A stretch of DNA of 64,000 nucleotides from Trichormus_B sp936914905. GTDB lineage: Bacteria; Cyanobacteriota; Cyanobacteriia; Cyanobacteriales; Nostocaceae. Under the pieces are notes generated by a model. It was given only the letters and a program-made list of their open reading frames with translations, had not been told where the DNA came from and did not search any database. Location: assembly GCF_039871975.1 (NCBI RefSeq), contig NZ_JBDPLL010000001.1; one strand, 5' to 3'. The position numbers and the translations under genes are program-made. Shown here one piece after another: positions 28,700 to 38,751 of this stretch (its first letter is position 1; each line of letters starts with the position of its first letter).

Positions 28700-30570
28700 G
28701 TGATGTTTTCTTTGTTAGCTAAAGTGTCAGAATCCCTACTTTTGCAAGATCGCTACCTCTCCTTAATTGATGAAATTGTCGAAACCACTCTCAAGGGTAA
28801 GATTAGCTCTGTAGAGCAGGTATACCAAATATTACTCAAAGGTATCGCTTCCGGTACAGGGGAAATATTTGAATTAGCTTTGAGTGATCGCTTGACAACC
28901 CTGCAAACTCAAGTAGATAGTGAAAAAGACGAACTAAAAAAGTCAAAAGGCACACGCAGATTAAGAGTAATTAAAACCATACAATCTCAATGGAAATGCT
29001 GGCAAGAACAAAACAAAGCCACAGAAGTTATAGCTTTAGTAGTTCGAGAAATTACCATTGCCAGCAATGAACAGCGTTTAGCTGTATTTTTGCGCTTCCT
29101 TGACCCCAATCAAAAATATCTGTTAAATTCATCCCAATTACAGCAATTAGCCAAGTCCTTACAACAATTTAGTGCAGCTAATTCTGATTTAATGGCAATC
29201 TCTACAGGTATAACTCGTGGTGTAGCAGCTTGGGAACGCATCCAAGAAAACCTCCTCAGTTCGATGTATGAACAAAAAAATTCTCTAGGATTTGGTGGTG
29301 TAGCTGGTGAAACAGATCCTTGGGCAAGTTGGGCAAAATCAGTTAAAAGCGAAATACCACAAATATTTTTTCGCACCTTAGCATTAGAACAATCTGCAAT
29401 TGAATTTACCCAAAAACAACAAAACATTACCCTCAGTGATTGGGTAGAATTAGCAATAGTTTTACAATTGTTACAACGTGGTTTAGTTACCTGGTTTGAT
29501 CAACAAGCTTATGATATTCAAGCAGGCCCAAAATTATCAATTTCCACATTCTTGACCTTTGCAGTTATTTGGAGTCAATTAGCATCCGGTTTTCAAACCC
29601 AAGCAATAGCATACAGCAATGGAGCTTCTCTAATTATGCTCCAAATTTTACGACCCTTTGCCCAACGTTCTTATTTTCGACTCTATGGTGGGATTTTCGC
29701 CTCTTTTTCTGGTAGTTCTTTGTGTGATGCCCTCGATTATTTAGATGAACCTCTAAGTTCTGTGGAAGGAACACAAGAAAAAGCGCGAATTTTAACATTA
29801 TTAGGTTATTCTCAACGAGCTTTAGGCCGATATCCACAATCAACAAATTTCCATCAGCAAGCTTTGGAAATAGCCAGAAGTGCTAAAGACAGCGTTTGTG
29901 AAATTGCTAATCTTAACCACCTCAGTCGTACCTACGTCCAAGAAAAAAATTATCCCGAAGCTATAAATTACAGTCAAAGAGCATTAATATTAAGTAGACA
30001 AGCAGGTGACAAAACCGGAGAAACTAACGCGCTGGTAAATTTGGGTTACAGCGAAGTTATGCAAGCACAACAATTAGAAAACATTGAAGCTGAGGTTTTT
30101 ATGAATCAGCAATTAATTATTTGGAACAAGGTTTGAAGTTAGCCGAAAAATTAGCTGGTTTGCAAACTCGAGCCTTATGTTTTAGCAGCTTAGGAATTGC
30201 CTATTTAGTCACCGCACAACACGAAAACGCTATTAAATATTTAGAACTTGGTTTCAAAACCGCCCAAATTTCTGGTGACTTATATCTTCAAGAACAAAAT
30301 TTATCCTATTTAGCAAAAGCTTACTATCACCTGCAAAATTACGACAATGCTATTTATATGGGTAGTCTGGGAATGTATCTACTAGAACAAATTTCTTCCC
30401 AAGAATGGAGACAACCCGCTGCTTTATTGACCATAATCAAAGGACAACTCGGTACAGATAAATTCCAAGTCTCGCTTCAACAAAATCGTCCCAGAATCAT
30501 CTCCTTTATCAGTTTAGACGGTTATGATTATATTCCTCAATTATTGAACACATATCAGAATCATTGGTGA
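28700..30570 (+). pseudogene. Large TPR-repeat protein with a single frameshift
   Basis: The first frame (28700-30136) gives a 440-residue helical protein with a C-terminal TPR array: LTLLGYSQRALGRYPQSTNF, HQQALEIARSAKD, NLNHLSRTYVQEKNYPEAIN, YSQRALILSRQAGDKTGETN. It then goes out of frame in a run of five T at 30096-30100. The other frame continues exactly as expected: YESAINYLEQGLKLAEKLAG, SSLGIAYLVTAQHENAIKYL, LAKAYYHLQNYDNAIYMG, to a stop at 30570. Two extra T (GTTTTTATGAA for GTTTATGAA) restore the frame if removed. The intact protein would have about 620 residues. Function unknown; TPR arrays mediate protein contacts. A sequencing error or slippage at the T run is possible. Confidence 0.7.
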
Positions 30571-30727
30571 CAAGTTAAGGAAAAGAAGAAATTGTCAAGG
30601 GTGGTATTTGGATAGGTCAAAAATTGTGAGAAACTCACTGTAGACAAATAATTGAGCGATTCAGACAAGCAATGACAAGCAGGGGAAAAACCAATCGAGA
30701 CCACGGCAACAAGAAATAGAGACCAAT

Positions 30728-31290
30728 GGTGGAAGATGAAGTAATAGCCGAGCAATTGGAAAGATGACTAACACCAGCCATTACAAATCAAGAAAATTAC
30801 TACCGAAAACTAGGACTCAGAGAACGGACACTGAATTTACCGTTAATGATCGCTGCGGTGTTGACTTTACTGTGGCGAGATATAGCAGGAGTCAGAGAAC
30901 TAACAAGAATATTAGCTAGAGATGGTTTTCTGTGGTGTAATCCCACAAAAGTTAGTCAAGGCGAATTGAAGATGCTTTTAATACGGTCAAAATACTCTTG
31001 GGTTTAAGTTATTTATGGACAGGTTCAATCAATGGAATTAAATTACAAATTTGGGCAACGTGGTTATTTTATGGTATTTTGGTAGATCTAGGTGATGCTG
31101 TAGCAGATGAATTTTCTCTGCCTTTTGATGAGATTTCATTAGACATGATTTATCGTGGGCCTTATCATTCTACTATGGCTCATCAAAGAGGTAAGGCAAC
31201 AGATCCTGTTAAATATTTTGCTGACCCTCTAAATCGAGATTTAGGTATTATCAAACAGAAGCGAAAACCAAATGTTAAGTTAATTGTCGC
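30728..31290 (+). pseudogene. IS4-family transposase remnant with a large internal deletion
   Basis: The N-terminal part reads LTPAITNQENYYRKLGLRER, TLNLPLMIAAVLTLLWRDIA and GVRELTRILARDGFLWCNPT. The central catalytic region is deleted. From about 30970 it resumes with IEDAFNTVKILLGLSYLWTG, SINGIKLQIWATWLFYGILV and SLDMIYRGPYHSTMAHQRGK, the C-terminal end of this cyanobacterial IS4-type group. The two halves are in different frames. It cannot encode an active enzyme. Confidence 0.7.
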
Positions 31291-31635
31291 TCCTTTTCCT
31301 GATCTTCAACGTGGGACTGACCAGTTTTTTTCAAGAATTCTCTCAAAGCCTCTTGACACAAGACTTACGGGCTTAACTTGTCACAAATGTATCAGAATTC
31401 GTAGTTCAGGAGTGAGAAGGATAAGAAAGTAATTCCCAATGCCCCAAAATAATGAAGCAAGGGCGTTGACTTCAACCCCAAAACCTGATCAAAATTAAGT
31501 TGATCAGGAAGAACTATCTAAAACAATCCACTTTAAACAGCGCGTTATCTAAAACCGTTGTCAAGAAGTTTCAGAAACCGCCTCTACGTTCTTGTCACCA
31601 GATGTCTAATGTTGGTGAACATCACCAATCACCAA

Positions 31636-32523
31636 TCACCTATTCCCCATTACCTTCTTCAACAATTCGGGAATCTGTGCAGGATATTCAGCCACAGGAA
31701 CTTGTGCTGCTTGGAAAGCCGCTAATTTATTTTGTGTAGTGCCAAAATTGGGATCACGTCTGACAACAGTTGTTATATTTCCTGTCTGATGCCAATATTT
31801 GCTTTGTGGTGCGTGTCTACCTGCAATATAAGCAATAACAGGCTTATCAATAGCTTCAGCTATGTATCGTGCAGCAGCTTCTTCACTCCCTCCTCCTGGT
31901 TGACCCACTAAAACGATCGCATCAGTAGTTTCATCTTCATCCAGAATTTGCAACCATTGCAGGAATGATGAACCGACAATAGCATCACTACCAATACTCA
32001 CACTAATTGATTGACCCAAACCAGCTTGGGTCAATTCCCAAGCCACTTCATAAGTTAGAGTGCTACTACGGCTAACAATTCCCACTGGACCAGGTGTATA
32101 AAATTCACTCGGTTGAGTACCTAAGAGAATTTTACCAGGAACAATAATTCCCGGACTATTCGGCCCTACCACCAATATTTCATGAGTCTCAGTTTTGCGG
32201 AGTAATGTCACCATATGCAACGGTGGCACACCAGCAGAAATAATAATTATCTGTCTAATGTTAGATGCGCTCGCTTCCAATGCCGCATCTAAAACTTGAT
32301 AAGGGTGGACACAAATAATTGTCGTATCAATTGCCCCCAATTTTGATATTGCTTCCTCTACTAAATCAAACACTGGCAGATCATACTTCATCTGTCCACC
32401 ACATCCAGGCTGAACACCAGCTATCAAATTAGTGCCATAAGCTTTCATTTGAGCAATATGAGTTCCTGATATAAATTCACTAAAGCCTTGTATTAAAATT
32501 CTGCTGTCTGGTCTTAAGTTCAT
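31636..32523 (-). CDS. SucD-like CoA ligase alpha-subunit homologue lacking the catalytic histidine
   Basis: A 295-residue homologue of succinyl-CoA ligase alpha. CoA-binding part: ILIQGFSEFISGTHIAQMKA, YGTNLIAGVQPGCGGQ and VVGPNSPGIIVPGKILLGTQ, then GIVSRSSTLTYEVAWEL in the ligase part. Two active-site positions differ from succinyl-CoA synthetase. The phosphorylated His lies in GHAGAI in E. coli; here the segment is WHQTGNI, with Gln aligned at that position (about residue 246) and a His one place earlier. The Glu of GEIGGSAEEEAA is Gln in GQPGGGSEEAAA. It lies 86 bases after its SucC-like partner and is probably co-transcribed. Cyanobacterial relatives look similar, so this is a divergent subfamily and not decay. 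Substrate unknown. Confidence 0.75.
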   Translation of the reverse strand: MNLRPDSRILIQGFSEFISGTHIAQMKAYGTNLIAGVQPGCGGQMKYDLPVFDLVEEAISKLGAIDTTIICVHPYQVLDAALEASASNIRQIIIISAGVPPLHMVTLLRKTETHEILVVGPNSPGIIVPGKILLGTQPSEFYTPGPVGIVSRSSTLTYEVAWELTQAGLGQSISVSIGSDAIVGSSFLQWLQILDEDETTDAIVLVGQPGGGSEEAAARYIAEAIDKPVIAYIAGRHAPQSKYWHQTGNITTVVRRDPNFGTTQNKLAAFQAAQVPVAEYPAQIPELLKKVMGNR

Positions 32524-32526
32524 AAA

Positions 32527-32605
32527 ATTTAGTCATTAGTTATTAACCGTAGGTCATTGGTCATTAGTTATTAGTCACTCAACTAATAACTGTTAACTCT
32601 TAATG
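32527..32605. repeat. Short tandem repeat between the sucC-like and sucD-like genes
   Basis: Degenerate GTCATTAGTTATTA / GTCATTGGTCATTA units fill most of the gap between the two genes. A repeat of this type inside an apparent operon could affect the relative expression of the two genes. Confidence 0.75.
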
Positions 32606-32609
32606 GATA

Positions 32610-33827
32610 CTACTTTTTGTACGCAGGTAGTTTAGCTAAACGGACTGCTTGTGCCACAGCTTCATTTAAATTTTCCACTACTATCAGCGTGTCACTTTCA
32701 GGGTTGAGTGCAGTTAAATGTTTCTTAGTATCCTGAAAATCAGCACCAGCAAGACGGAAAACCATCCTGGGTAAATGTCTGGACTTCTTTTTACTAGTAG
32801 TTGACAAAGGAGATTTCAGTTCTTGCAGGTCCACTTGTATAAAATTGGCAACGACCTCTGGCATTTGGGAGGCATCAGGAATAGTCCCCATAAAATTCAT
32901 TAGAATCACTTGAATGCTTTTGTCGCTGGCTAAATTTCTCAGACTTGTGGCCAAGCGATCGCAAAAAGTATTTGGTGTAGTATCAGTTAAAAAAGAATGC
33001 CGTAAATTGAAAGACATACCAGGTTTACCACCCGTATTAAAAACTGCATCCAAGGTAGTTAACAATGAACCAGTCCCATTGGCTAAAATACCGATCTTTC
33101 CATTAATTCCTAACCCGTTGCCATCACCCAAAATATTGTTAGTCCTGCTTGTTTTATTCCTATTTGCTATTTTGGCTGCCATTTGGGCGATTTCTGGATG
33201 ACGGTTAATTGCCCTGGGGTTGACTCTAATTTTACCATTGAGAGCCATCACTTGTCCCGCAGCACTGACTGCTAGAGGATTTATCTCAACTAAATCCAGG
33301 TCTTTCTGCACAAATAACTGATACATTTTTTCTACAATGTCGCTGACTGACTGCATCAGCGCACCCTGCAACCCCATTTTCAATCCCAATCGTCTGGCAT
33401 AAAATGGCGAAAATTCCTGTTCTACAACCACATATTGCATTTTCTCCCCTGGAGATTCCCAATCAATATCTGATTGTTTGCAACCCAAAAGCACTGGACG
33501 ACACAGGGCTGTATCTAAAACAACAGCCAAATAAAACTCATCCTTGGCATCATACTTAGATTCTGCCAGCAAAACCTCTGGCAATTCCCCCCAAATCGGC
33601 AAATTGAAGATATTTTGAGCCGCTGCGATCGCATCAATCGTGGTTTCCACAATCCTGACTCCACCAGCTTTAGCTCTTTCATCTGCGTGTACTTGCGATT
33701 TTAGTACAATCGGATAGCGAATTTTTAAGCGTTTTAAATCTGTAGGATGGTCAATTCTTTGGGATGGTAATACGGGAATGCCCATCTTGCCAAACCATTC
33801 TTTAACTTGGTACTCCAATAAATCCAT
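32610..33827 (-). CDS. SucC-like ATP-grasp CoA ligase beta-subunit homologue
   Basis: About 405 residues. The N-terminal ATP-grasp part reads MDLLEYQVKEWFGKMGIPVL, YPIVLKSQVHADERAKAGGV and QKDLDLVEINPLAV (the EINPL Mg-ATP motif is kept). The C-terminal flavodoxin-like part is divergent. The glycine-rich phosphate site, which in E. coli includes DVGGGATKE, reads NTGGKPGMSFNLRHSF, and NIFGGI reads NFMGTI. So ATP binding looks plausible, but phosphohistidine transfer as in succinyl-CoA synthetase does not. I start at ATG 33827; a GTG two codons earlier is also possible. It pairs with the SucD-like gene downstream. Confidence 0.75.
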   Translation of the reverse strand: MDLLEYQVKEWFGKMGIPVLPSQRIDHPTDLKRLKIRYPIVLKSQVHADERAKAGGVRIVETTIDAIAAAQNIFNLPIWGELPEVLLAESKYDAKDEFYLAVVLDTALCRPVLLGCKQSDIDWESPGEKMQYVVVEQEFSPFYARRLGLKMGLQGALMQSVSDIVEKMYQLFVQKDLDLVEINPLAVSAAGQVMALNGKIRVNPRAINRHPEIAQMAAKIANRNKTSRTNNILGDGNGLGINGKIGILANGTGSLLTTLDAVFNTGGKPGMSFNLRHSFLTDTTPNTFCDRLATSLRNLASDKSIQVILMNFMGTIPDASQMPEVVANFIQVDLQELKSPLSTTSKKKSRHLPRMVFRLAGADFQDTKKHLTALNPESDTLIVVENLNEAVAQAVRLAKLPAYKK

Positions 33828-33833
33828 TGACAC

Positions 33834-34431
33834 ACACCTTGTATTAATAATTCCAAAGCAGCTTTTTAGTTTTATCTGATCTTTTGTACAGCACTTAGAT
33901 TACATAATTGCGCTTTGGTTGACTAGAAAATTTATTTAACACGAATTAATTTTATCGAATTCGTCAAGCGTAGCAAATTCATTTCCAGAACTCCACCCGC
34001 TGTAATTTGGTTAATCATACCTAAACCACCCACCCTGTCGACCAACTTGCCAGTCTATAAAATTACTGGGCTATCCTTGTATATTTTTCCTTAAATAATT
34101 TATACTCCCATTTGGATTGTCTAATTTATCATCTAGCAGTATAAAAAAGTAGAACCCTCAACTATCACCAGTTTGTTACTATCTGGTAACATATAGAACT
34201 TAGTGCAAAAAAGTTCTTCTGTTTGATGTAAAACTGGGGTGAGGAAAATACAGCAGGAGTCACGAGTCACCAGTAAAACTCTTTTGCTGTCTAGGTTTCA
34301 ATTTAGATTCTGTACCTCATTCATCTGGAATCTGCTGTATGTACGTATATGTAACAAACATAAATGCTTTACTTCACGTGGTCAAAGAGCATAAAAACCA
34401 TAAAACTATATAGAACATTAGCAGTAAGACC
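33834..34431. other. Gene-poor stretch with small coding remnant and repeat copy
   Basis: About 600 bases. On the minus strand near 33945-34060 a short frame reads VGGLGMINQITAGGVLEMNL, then LRLTNSIKLIRVK and a stop, a protein-like fragment I cannot assign. A 93-base repeat copy occupies 34248-34340. The rest serves as upstream DNA for the divergent genes on each side. Confidence 0.45.
34248..34340 (+). repeat. 93-bp inverted-ended repeat (copy 1)
   Basis: It starts ATACAGCAGGAGTC and ends CTGCTGTAT, so the tips are inverted repeats of 9 bases. The body contains TTTTGCTGTCTAGGTTTCAA and TTTAGATTCTGTACCTCATT. The reverse complement of 46915-47006 is about 85 percent identical by eye over the whole length. 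It is non-coding. Confidence 0.8.
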
Positions 34432-36300
34432 ATGATTAAAGTCACATTGAAAAAAGAAGATATGCAGCTTCTAGCCAGTATTTTACAAGAACAACTACAG
34501 ATGGAACTTCCACCTGACAAAGTTTTTCAGGTTCTATGTGCCATCCAAAATGACGAACTGATGGTTTTAATTCAACACCATTTAGATGTATATTTTGATA
34601 TAAAAAAAATATTTGCGGTACTTGAGAAAACACTCCAGTCGCAATCTCAATATCATGAGCAAAGGGTAAAATTTTACGTGAGAGTTTCTGGAGAAAAAGT
34701 ACCTTACACTAAAAATTCGATAATTGTCAAGCCTAAAAAGATACAAGAGGATTCAAGAATTATCGGAGAAGAAGCCACCACAAGCTCAGATTACAGTAGA
34801 GCAAATCACCAGTTGATTTTTCCTCCACTCAATATTCTCAACCCTCCCTCTCCATCTCCTATCACAGAAGACAATATCTCGGATAGTCCATTTAACTTAC
34901 TAGTAGATGACAATATCTCAGATAGTTCATATAGCTCAGATAGTTCATATAGCTCAGATAATTCATTGCTTGAGGAGAGTAAGGATAGCCCAGGAGAAGC
35001 AGAAAAGTTTGACCCCTTCGCAGATGGACAAAATTTATTGAAAACCAAACACCTATCTCTTTCATCCTTACCCATCCTCTTAGGTGGGGTATTGGGAGTG
35101 GCAGTTATTTTTGGTGGTGGTGCTTTTTTTCTGACTCGTGCTTGCGTGATTGGTGAGTGTAAAGAATTAGAAATAGCCCACCAATTCAAAAGCAATACCC
35201 AACAATTAATCCGTCAAGCCAAGTCTCAAAAAGAACTAGTAGCAGTACAACAACAAATAGATACACTTATTTCGGATCTCAAAGTAATTCCTCAATGGTC
35301 GCCTCGTTATCAATCAGCCCAGGAAATCAATTTAAGTTTTTCTGACCAATCAGCAAAAATTACCCAGGTGCTAAAGGCTTTAGAGTCTGCAAATCTAGCA
35401 GAGAAAAAAACCAAAACCCCCCCAACTAGCCTGGAAGAGCTACGTGCTAGACAAAGTTTATGGCTACAAGCAATCATACCACTAGAGTCTATTAAACCTG
35501 GTAACGAACTATATGGACTAGTGCGGGCAAATTTGTCCAAGTATCAAAGCAATTTACAGACTCTCAATCAGCAATTGCTCAGTGAAGAATCATGGCTGGA
35601 AAAACTCACCACAGCCAAGACTATAGCTGAATTAGCCCTGAAGCGTGAAGCTAATGCTAAATCGGATAATGACTGGCAAAGGGTACAGTCTGCTTGGCAA
35701 GAAGTTGTTAATGATTTGAAAAGTATTCCCTCAAACAGCACAACACACCAGGAAGCAAAAAACCTTTTAACCGATTATCAGCCTAGACTTATATTGGCAC
35801 GCAATCGCGTTAGAAAACAAGCTGCTGCGGCTCTCAACTTCAAACAAGCTGTCAACATGGCTAATCAAGCTAAAGTTTATGAAACACAAAATAAATGGCA
35901 GGCAGCAATAGCATCTTGGGAGCAAGCTGTACAGATAGCTAAACAGGTTTCTCAAGATAGTTCTTTCTATAATCAAGCACAATCCCTCATTCAACCCTAT
36001 TCGACTGCTCAAGCACAGGCAGAAAAACAACAACTTGATGGTAATTTGGCACAAACTCGCGCTGATTTGGGAAAAACCTGTGTTAATAAGATGCGGTTTT
36101 GCATTTTTAACATCGAAACTAGGAGTATTGTTGTCCGTTTAACCCCAGAGTATGACCAAGCATTACAAAGTAACCCTGATATCCAAAGTCATTTACAAGC
36201 CTTGCAAGAGGCTTTAGGAGTCATCAGTGGAAATTCTAACCTACCCGTATTTCTCTATAATTCCCAAGGAGAGGAAAGGTATATTAAGATGCCGCAATAG
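34432..36300 (+). CDS. 622-residue single-span membrane protein of unknown function
   Basis: Layout: an N-terminal soluble domain of about 90 residues (MIKVTLKKEDMQLLASILQE; FQVLCAIQNDELMVLIQHHL); a disordered linker with Ser/Asp repeats (NISDSSYSSDSSYSSDNS); one transmembrane helix at about residues 213-236 (LPILLGGVLGVAVIFGGGAF, FLT); and a long helical domain of about 380 residues with repeated Trp-containing units (NKWQAAIASWEQAVQIAKQV; NDWQRVQSAWQEVVNDLKSI) that look like degenerate TPR-type hairpins. No catalytic motif is visible. The N-terminal part is probably cytoplasmic and the repeats exported, by charge, but this is inference. It appears intact. Expected to be cyanobacterium-specific. 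Confidence 0.7.
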   Translation: MIKVTLKKEDMQLLASILQEQLQMELPPDKVFQVLCAIQNDELMVLIQHHLDVYFDIKKIFAVLEKTLQSQSQYHEQRVKFYVRVSGEKVPYTKNSIIVKPKKIQEDSRIIGEEATTSSDYSRANHQLIFPPLNILNPPSPSPITEDNISDSPFNLLVDDNISDSSYSSDSSYSSDNSLLEESKDSPGEAEKFDPFADGQNLLKTKHLSLSSLPILLGGVLGVAVIFGGGAFFLTRACVIGECKELEIAHQFKSNTQQLIRQAKSQKELVAVQQQIDTLISDLKVIPQWSPRYQSAQEINLSFSDQSAKITQVLKALESANLAEKKTKTPPTSLEELRARQSLWLQAIIPLESIKPGNELYGLVRANLSKYQSNLQTLNQQLLSEESWLEKLTTAKTIAELALKREANAKSDNDWQRVQSAWQEVVNDLKSIPSNSTTHQEAKNLLTDYQPRLILARNRVRKQAAAALNFKQAVNMANQAKVYETQNKWQAAIASWEQAVQIAKQVSQDSSFYNQAQSLIQPYSTAQAQAEKQQLDGNLAQTRADLGKTCVNKMRFCIFNIETRSIVVRLTPEYDQALQSNPDIQSHLQALQEALGVISGNSNLPVFLYNSQGEERYIKMPQ

Positions 36301-36400
36301 GGTGATGAGGGTGATGGGGGTATTCGGGCAGTATAAATATACCTTCTATCACCTATCACCTTCTGCCTACAACCGTTATATAAAACCTACTCAAAATTAC

Positions 36401-37297
36401 TCATGAGCGCAGGTGATTTTGCAGTGCTTGACGCATTTCCCCTACAGGGACTGTTTCCTGTTGCAACCAGATTTTTAATGCTGCTGCACCTTGTTGAACT
36501 AGCATTTCTAAACCATCTATAGCGATCGCACCTTGTGTTTCTGCTAGTTTTAGAAATTTCGTGGGTTTGGGGATGTAGATTAAATCATAAGCAATAGCAC
36601 CTGAAGGTAAATTTGCCATATCTTCACTACTCAAAGGAGATTCATCTACCTGGGGATACATCCCCATAGGAGTTGTATTTACTACCAAATTAGCTAGGGG
36701 AATTAGCTTTGGTAATTCTTCCCAGACATGGACTTGAAATTTATCCACATAAGGTGAATTTTGCCAACTGTGGCGAAATTGCCTCAATTGATACATATTT
36801 CTCCCCACAAGGTGAATTTCTGCCAACCCTAGCTGCACACAACCAGCCACAATTGCCCTAGCTGCACCACCATTACCTAAAATGACTGCCTTCTTTTGAC
36901 TCCAATCTTGCTGATATGTGGTTTGCAAAGAGGCTATAAATCCTTCTACATCTGTGTTTGTCCCTACCCATTTGTTACCTTGATGAGTAACAGTATTGAC
37001 TGCGCCAATAGCTTGAGAAATAGGGGAAATTTCTGTTAAAATAGCTAATATAGCCTGTTTATGGGGAATTGTAACACTGAAACCCACAACCCCAATAGCC
37101 GCAAAACCTGCCATCGCAATTTCTAAATTTTCCGGTGCAATAGGAAAAGGTAAATAAACATAATCTAACCCCAATTTACTCAGTGCAGCATTGTGCATCA
37201 CTGGTGAAAGAGAATGTTCTACAGGATGTCCAATAACTCCCAGAAGTTTAGTTTTTCCAGTTATCTGCTGGTAATAATTATTATCTTGATTATTCAT
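36401..37297 (-). CDS. aroE: Shikimate dehydrogenase
   Basis: The enzyme reduces 3-dehydroshikimate to shikimate with NADPH in aromatic amino acid synthesis. The 298-residue protein has the substrate-binding start (LLGVIGHPVEHSLSPVMHNA), GVVGFSVTIPHKQAIL with the catalytic Lys (HK), GAVNTV, GTNTDVEGF, and the NADP site AVILGNGGAARAIVAGCVQL. It then has VVNTTPMGMYP and ends with GLEMLVQQGAAALKIW. All catalytic residues (the Lys of PHK and the Asp of NTD) are present. It is intact and monocistronic by context. Confidence 0.96.
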   Translation of the reverse strand: MNNQDNNYYQQITGKTKLLGVIGHPVEHSLSPVMHNAALSKLGLDYVYLPFPIAPENLEIAMAGFAAIGVVGFSVTIPHKQAILAILTEISPISQAIGAVNTVTHQGNKWVGTNTDVEGFIASLQTTYQQDWSQKKAVILGNGGAARAIVAGCVQLGLAEIHLVGRNMYQLRQFRHSWQNSPYVDKFQVHVWEELPKLIPLANLVVNTTPMGMYPQVDESPLSSEDMANLPSGAIAYDLIYIPKPTKFLKLAETQGAIAIDGLEMLVQQGAAALKIWLQQETVPVGEMRQALQNHLRS

Positions 37298-37943
37298 AGA
37301 ATACTATCACCCACGGTATGACGGTTTGAAAGAATCTCATCACTGTCCGATAACTACCACCTATGCCTGCCCAACGATAGATTCCCAACATTGTGACTCT
37401 GCCACTCATCACTAACATGGCCATGATGAGGAAGCTCAATTGCCGCATGCATCGTTGTCACTTATATTTCTGCTAGCACGCTTTGCAAGAGTGTTAGGAT
37501 ATCGAACATAGGCAATGTGCGAGATTTTGAGTTGTTGTTTTGGAAGACTATAACTCTACTACATCAGCCCTCTTTTCATACTCTTTTTTTGGCTAAGGTA
37601 TTGAACTGCTGTGAGAATTACGCCAAACCACAGACTTGTCCCTTTGTCGATTGCTCTCATCACCAATACCTTAGTTAAATAAACTATTTAAAGTTAAAGT
37701 TCCTCTAAAGGTATTATTAATAACGTACTTAAATTTTATTAACAACCGCACAAGTCAATGATGGTTGTACGTGAGAAGGAGATTTATCTGCAATTAATTC
37801 AATTTAACCTTGAGAGTTACGCCGCCAAGAAGTAGCTTGGACAGTTACCTGCAGTGATGTAGGTATTTGGGCTTTTACAGATTGTGTGTGATGGAATGCA
37901 GAGATATCACAAGTATCAGACCAAGGGTAATCGCTCCTAATAG
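37298..37943. other. Gene-poor stretch
   Basis: About 645 bases between aroE and IS5-like copy B. A minus-strand frame near 37795-37910 reads DTCDISAFHHTQSVKAQIPT then SLQVTVQATSWRR, a protein-like remnant I cannot assign. No RNA gene or clear regulatory site was seen. Confidence 0.45.
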
Positions 37944-38751
37944 AGACGGCTGAAAACTTACAAAGGAGCCTGTGTCTGGCTTTACACAGTGTTAAGATTA
38001 GGAGAGAGCGAAGGAAAGAATCAGGGTTGGGAATAGTGACTGATAAAAACTATCCATAAAGATGTTGATAACTAATTCATAACTGACCTCATATCCATAA
38101 CATTTATGAAATGTGCAAAACTAATGAACCAATTCCTAATATGACTAAACCACAAATACTAAGAATTACTGGTTCCTAAACTCGGGAGTTCAGGGGAAAT
38201 ATTTGTTGAGCTACCCGGAATCTTTTTACAAGTCTAATGACGTGTTCAACAAAAATACTCTTGCTGGAAAACTCTTTGTTTCGTACCTTTTGTTCTGAGT
38301 CGGGATCCCATAATCTCTATCATGTTTTTCTACCTCTTCAAGGAGACTAGCAGGCAAAACATTTCCTAATATCTCTAGCCAGTAATTAAATGTGTGCTTT
38401 GCTTCCGTTTTGGAGATACCGAAATGCAAACATAAAACCTCAAATGTTGGCATTTTCCTCAAATAGAACAAGGATAGACATACCTCTTCTTTTATCTCTA
38501 GTTTCTGTTTCCCCCCTCCTCCTTTCTGATTTATACGTATCTTTTCACTTTCTATCTCAGCTTGAAGTTTTTTATGCTGCATTTCAGCTTGGGCTAACAA
38601 GTCTTGAAACTGATAGTTAGTTATTCCCAGTATTTGTTTTCTACTATGTGGATATTCAAGAATATAATTAAGTGAATTTTTCATTTTGCTAGACGGTCAA
38701 AATTCCCTTCTAGCATTTTTCGATACCAAGTTAATTTTCCTGACAGGTCTA
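37944..38751 (-). mobile_element. IS5-like insertion sequence, copy B, internally deleted, inserted in a Uma2 gene
   Basis: Both outer ends match copy A (15151-16288). A block of about 330 bases that is present in copy A is missing here, between CCTTTTGTTCTGAG and CGGGATCCCATAATC. The N-terminal transposase half is open (38226-38684): YQFQDLLAQAEMQHKKLQAE, KLEIKEEVCLSLFYLRKMPT, FEVLCLHFGISKTEAKHTFN, YWLEILGNVLPASLLEEVEK. After the deletion point the frame goes into unrelated residues and the catalytic DDE region is gone. It is dead, but its ends look intact, so in principle a related enzyme could move it. The right end splits a Uma2 gene. Confidence 0.75.

Noticed and set aside
31636..33827. 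Annotating the pair as sucC/sucD
   Set aside because: Key catalytic residues are substituted in both subunits, so the gene symbols would mislead.
34432..36300. Reading the 622-residue protein as a protein kinase or chaperone
   Set aside because: No kinase loops or J-domain motif; only a membrane span and degenerate helical repeats are visible.
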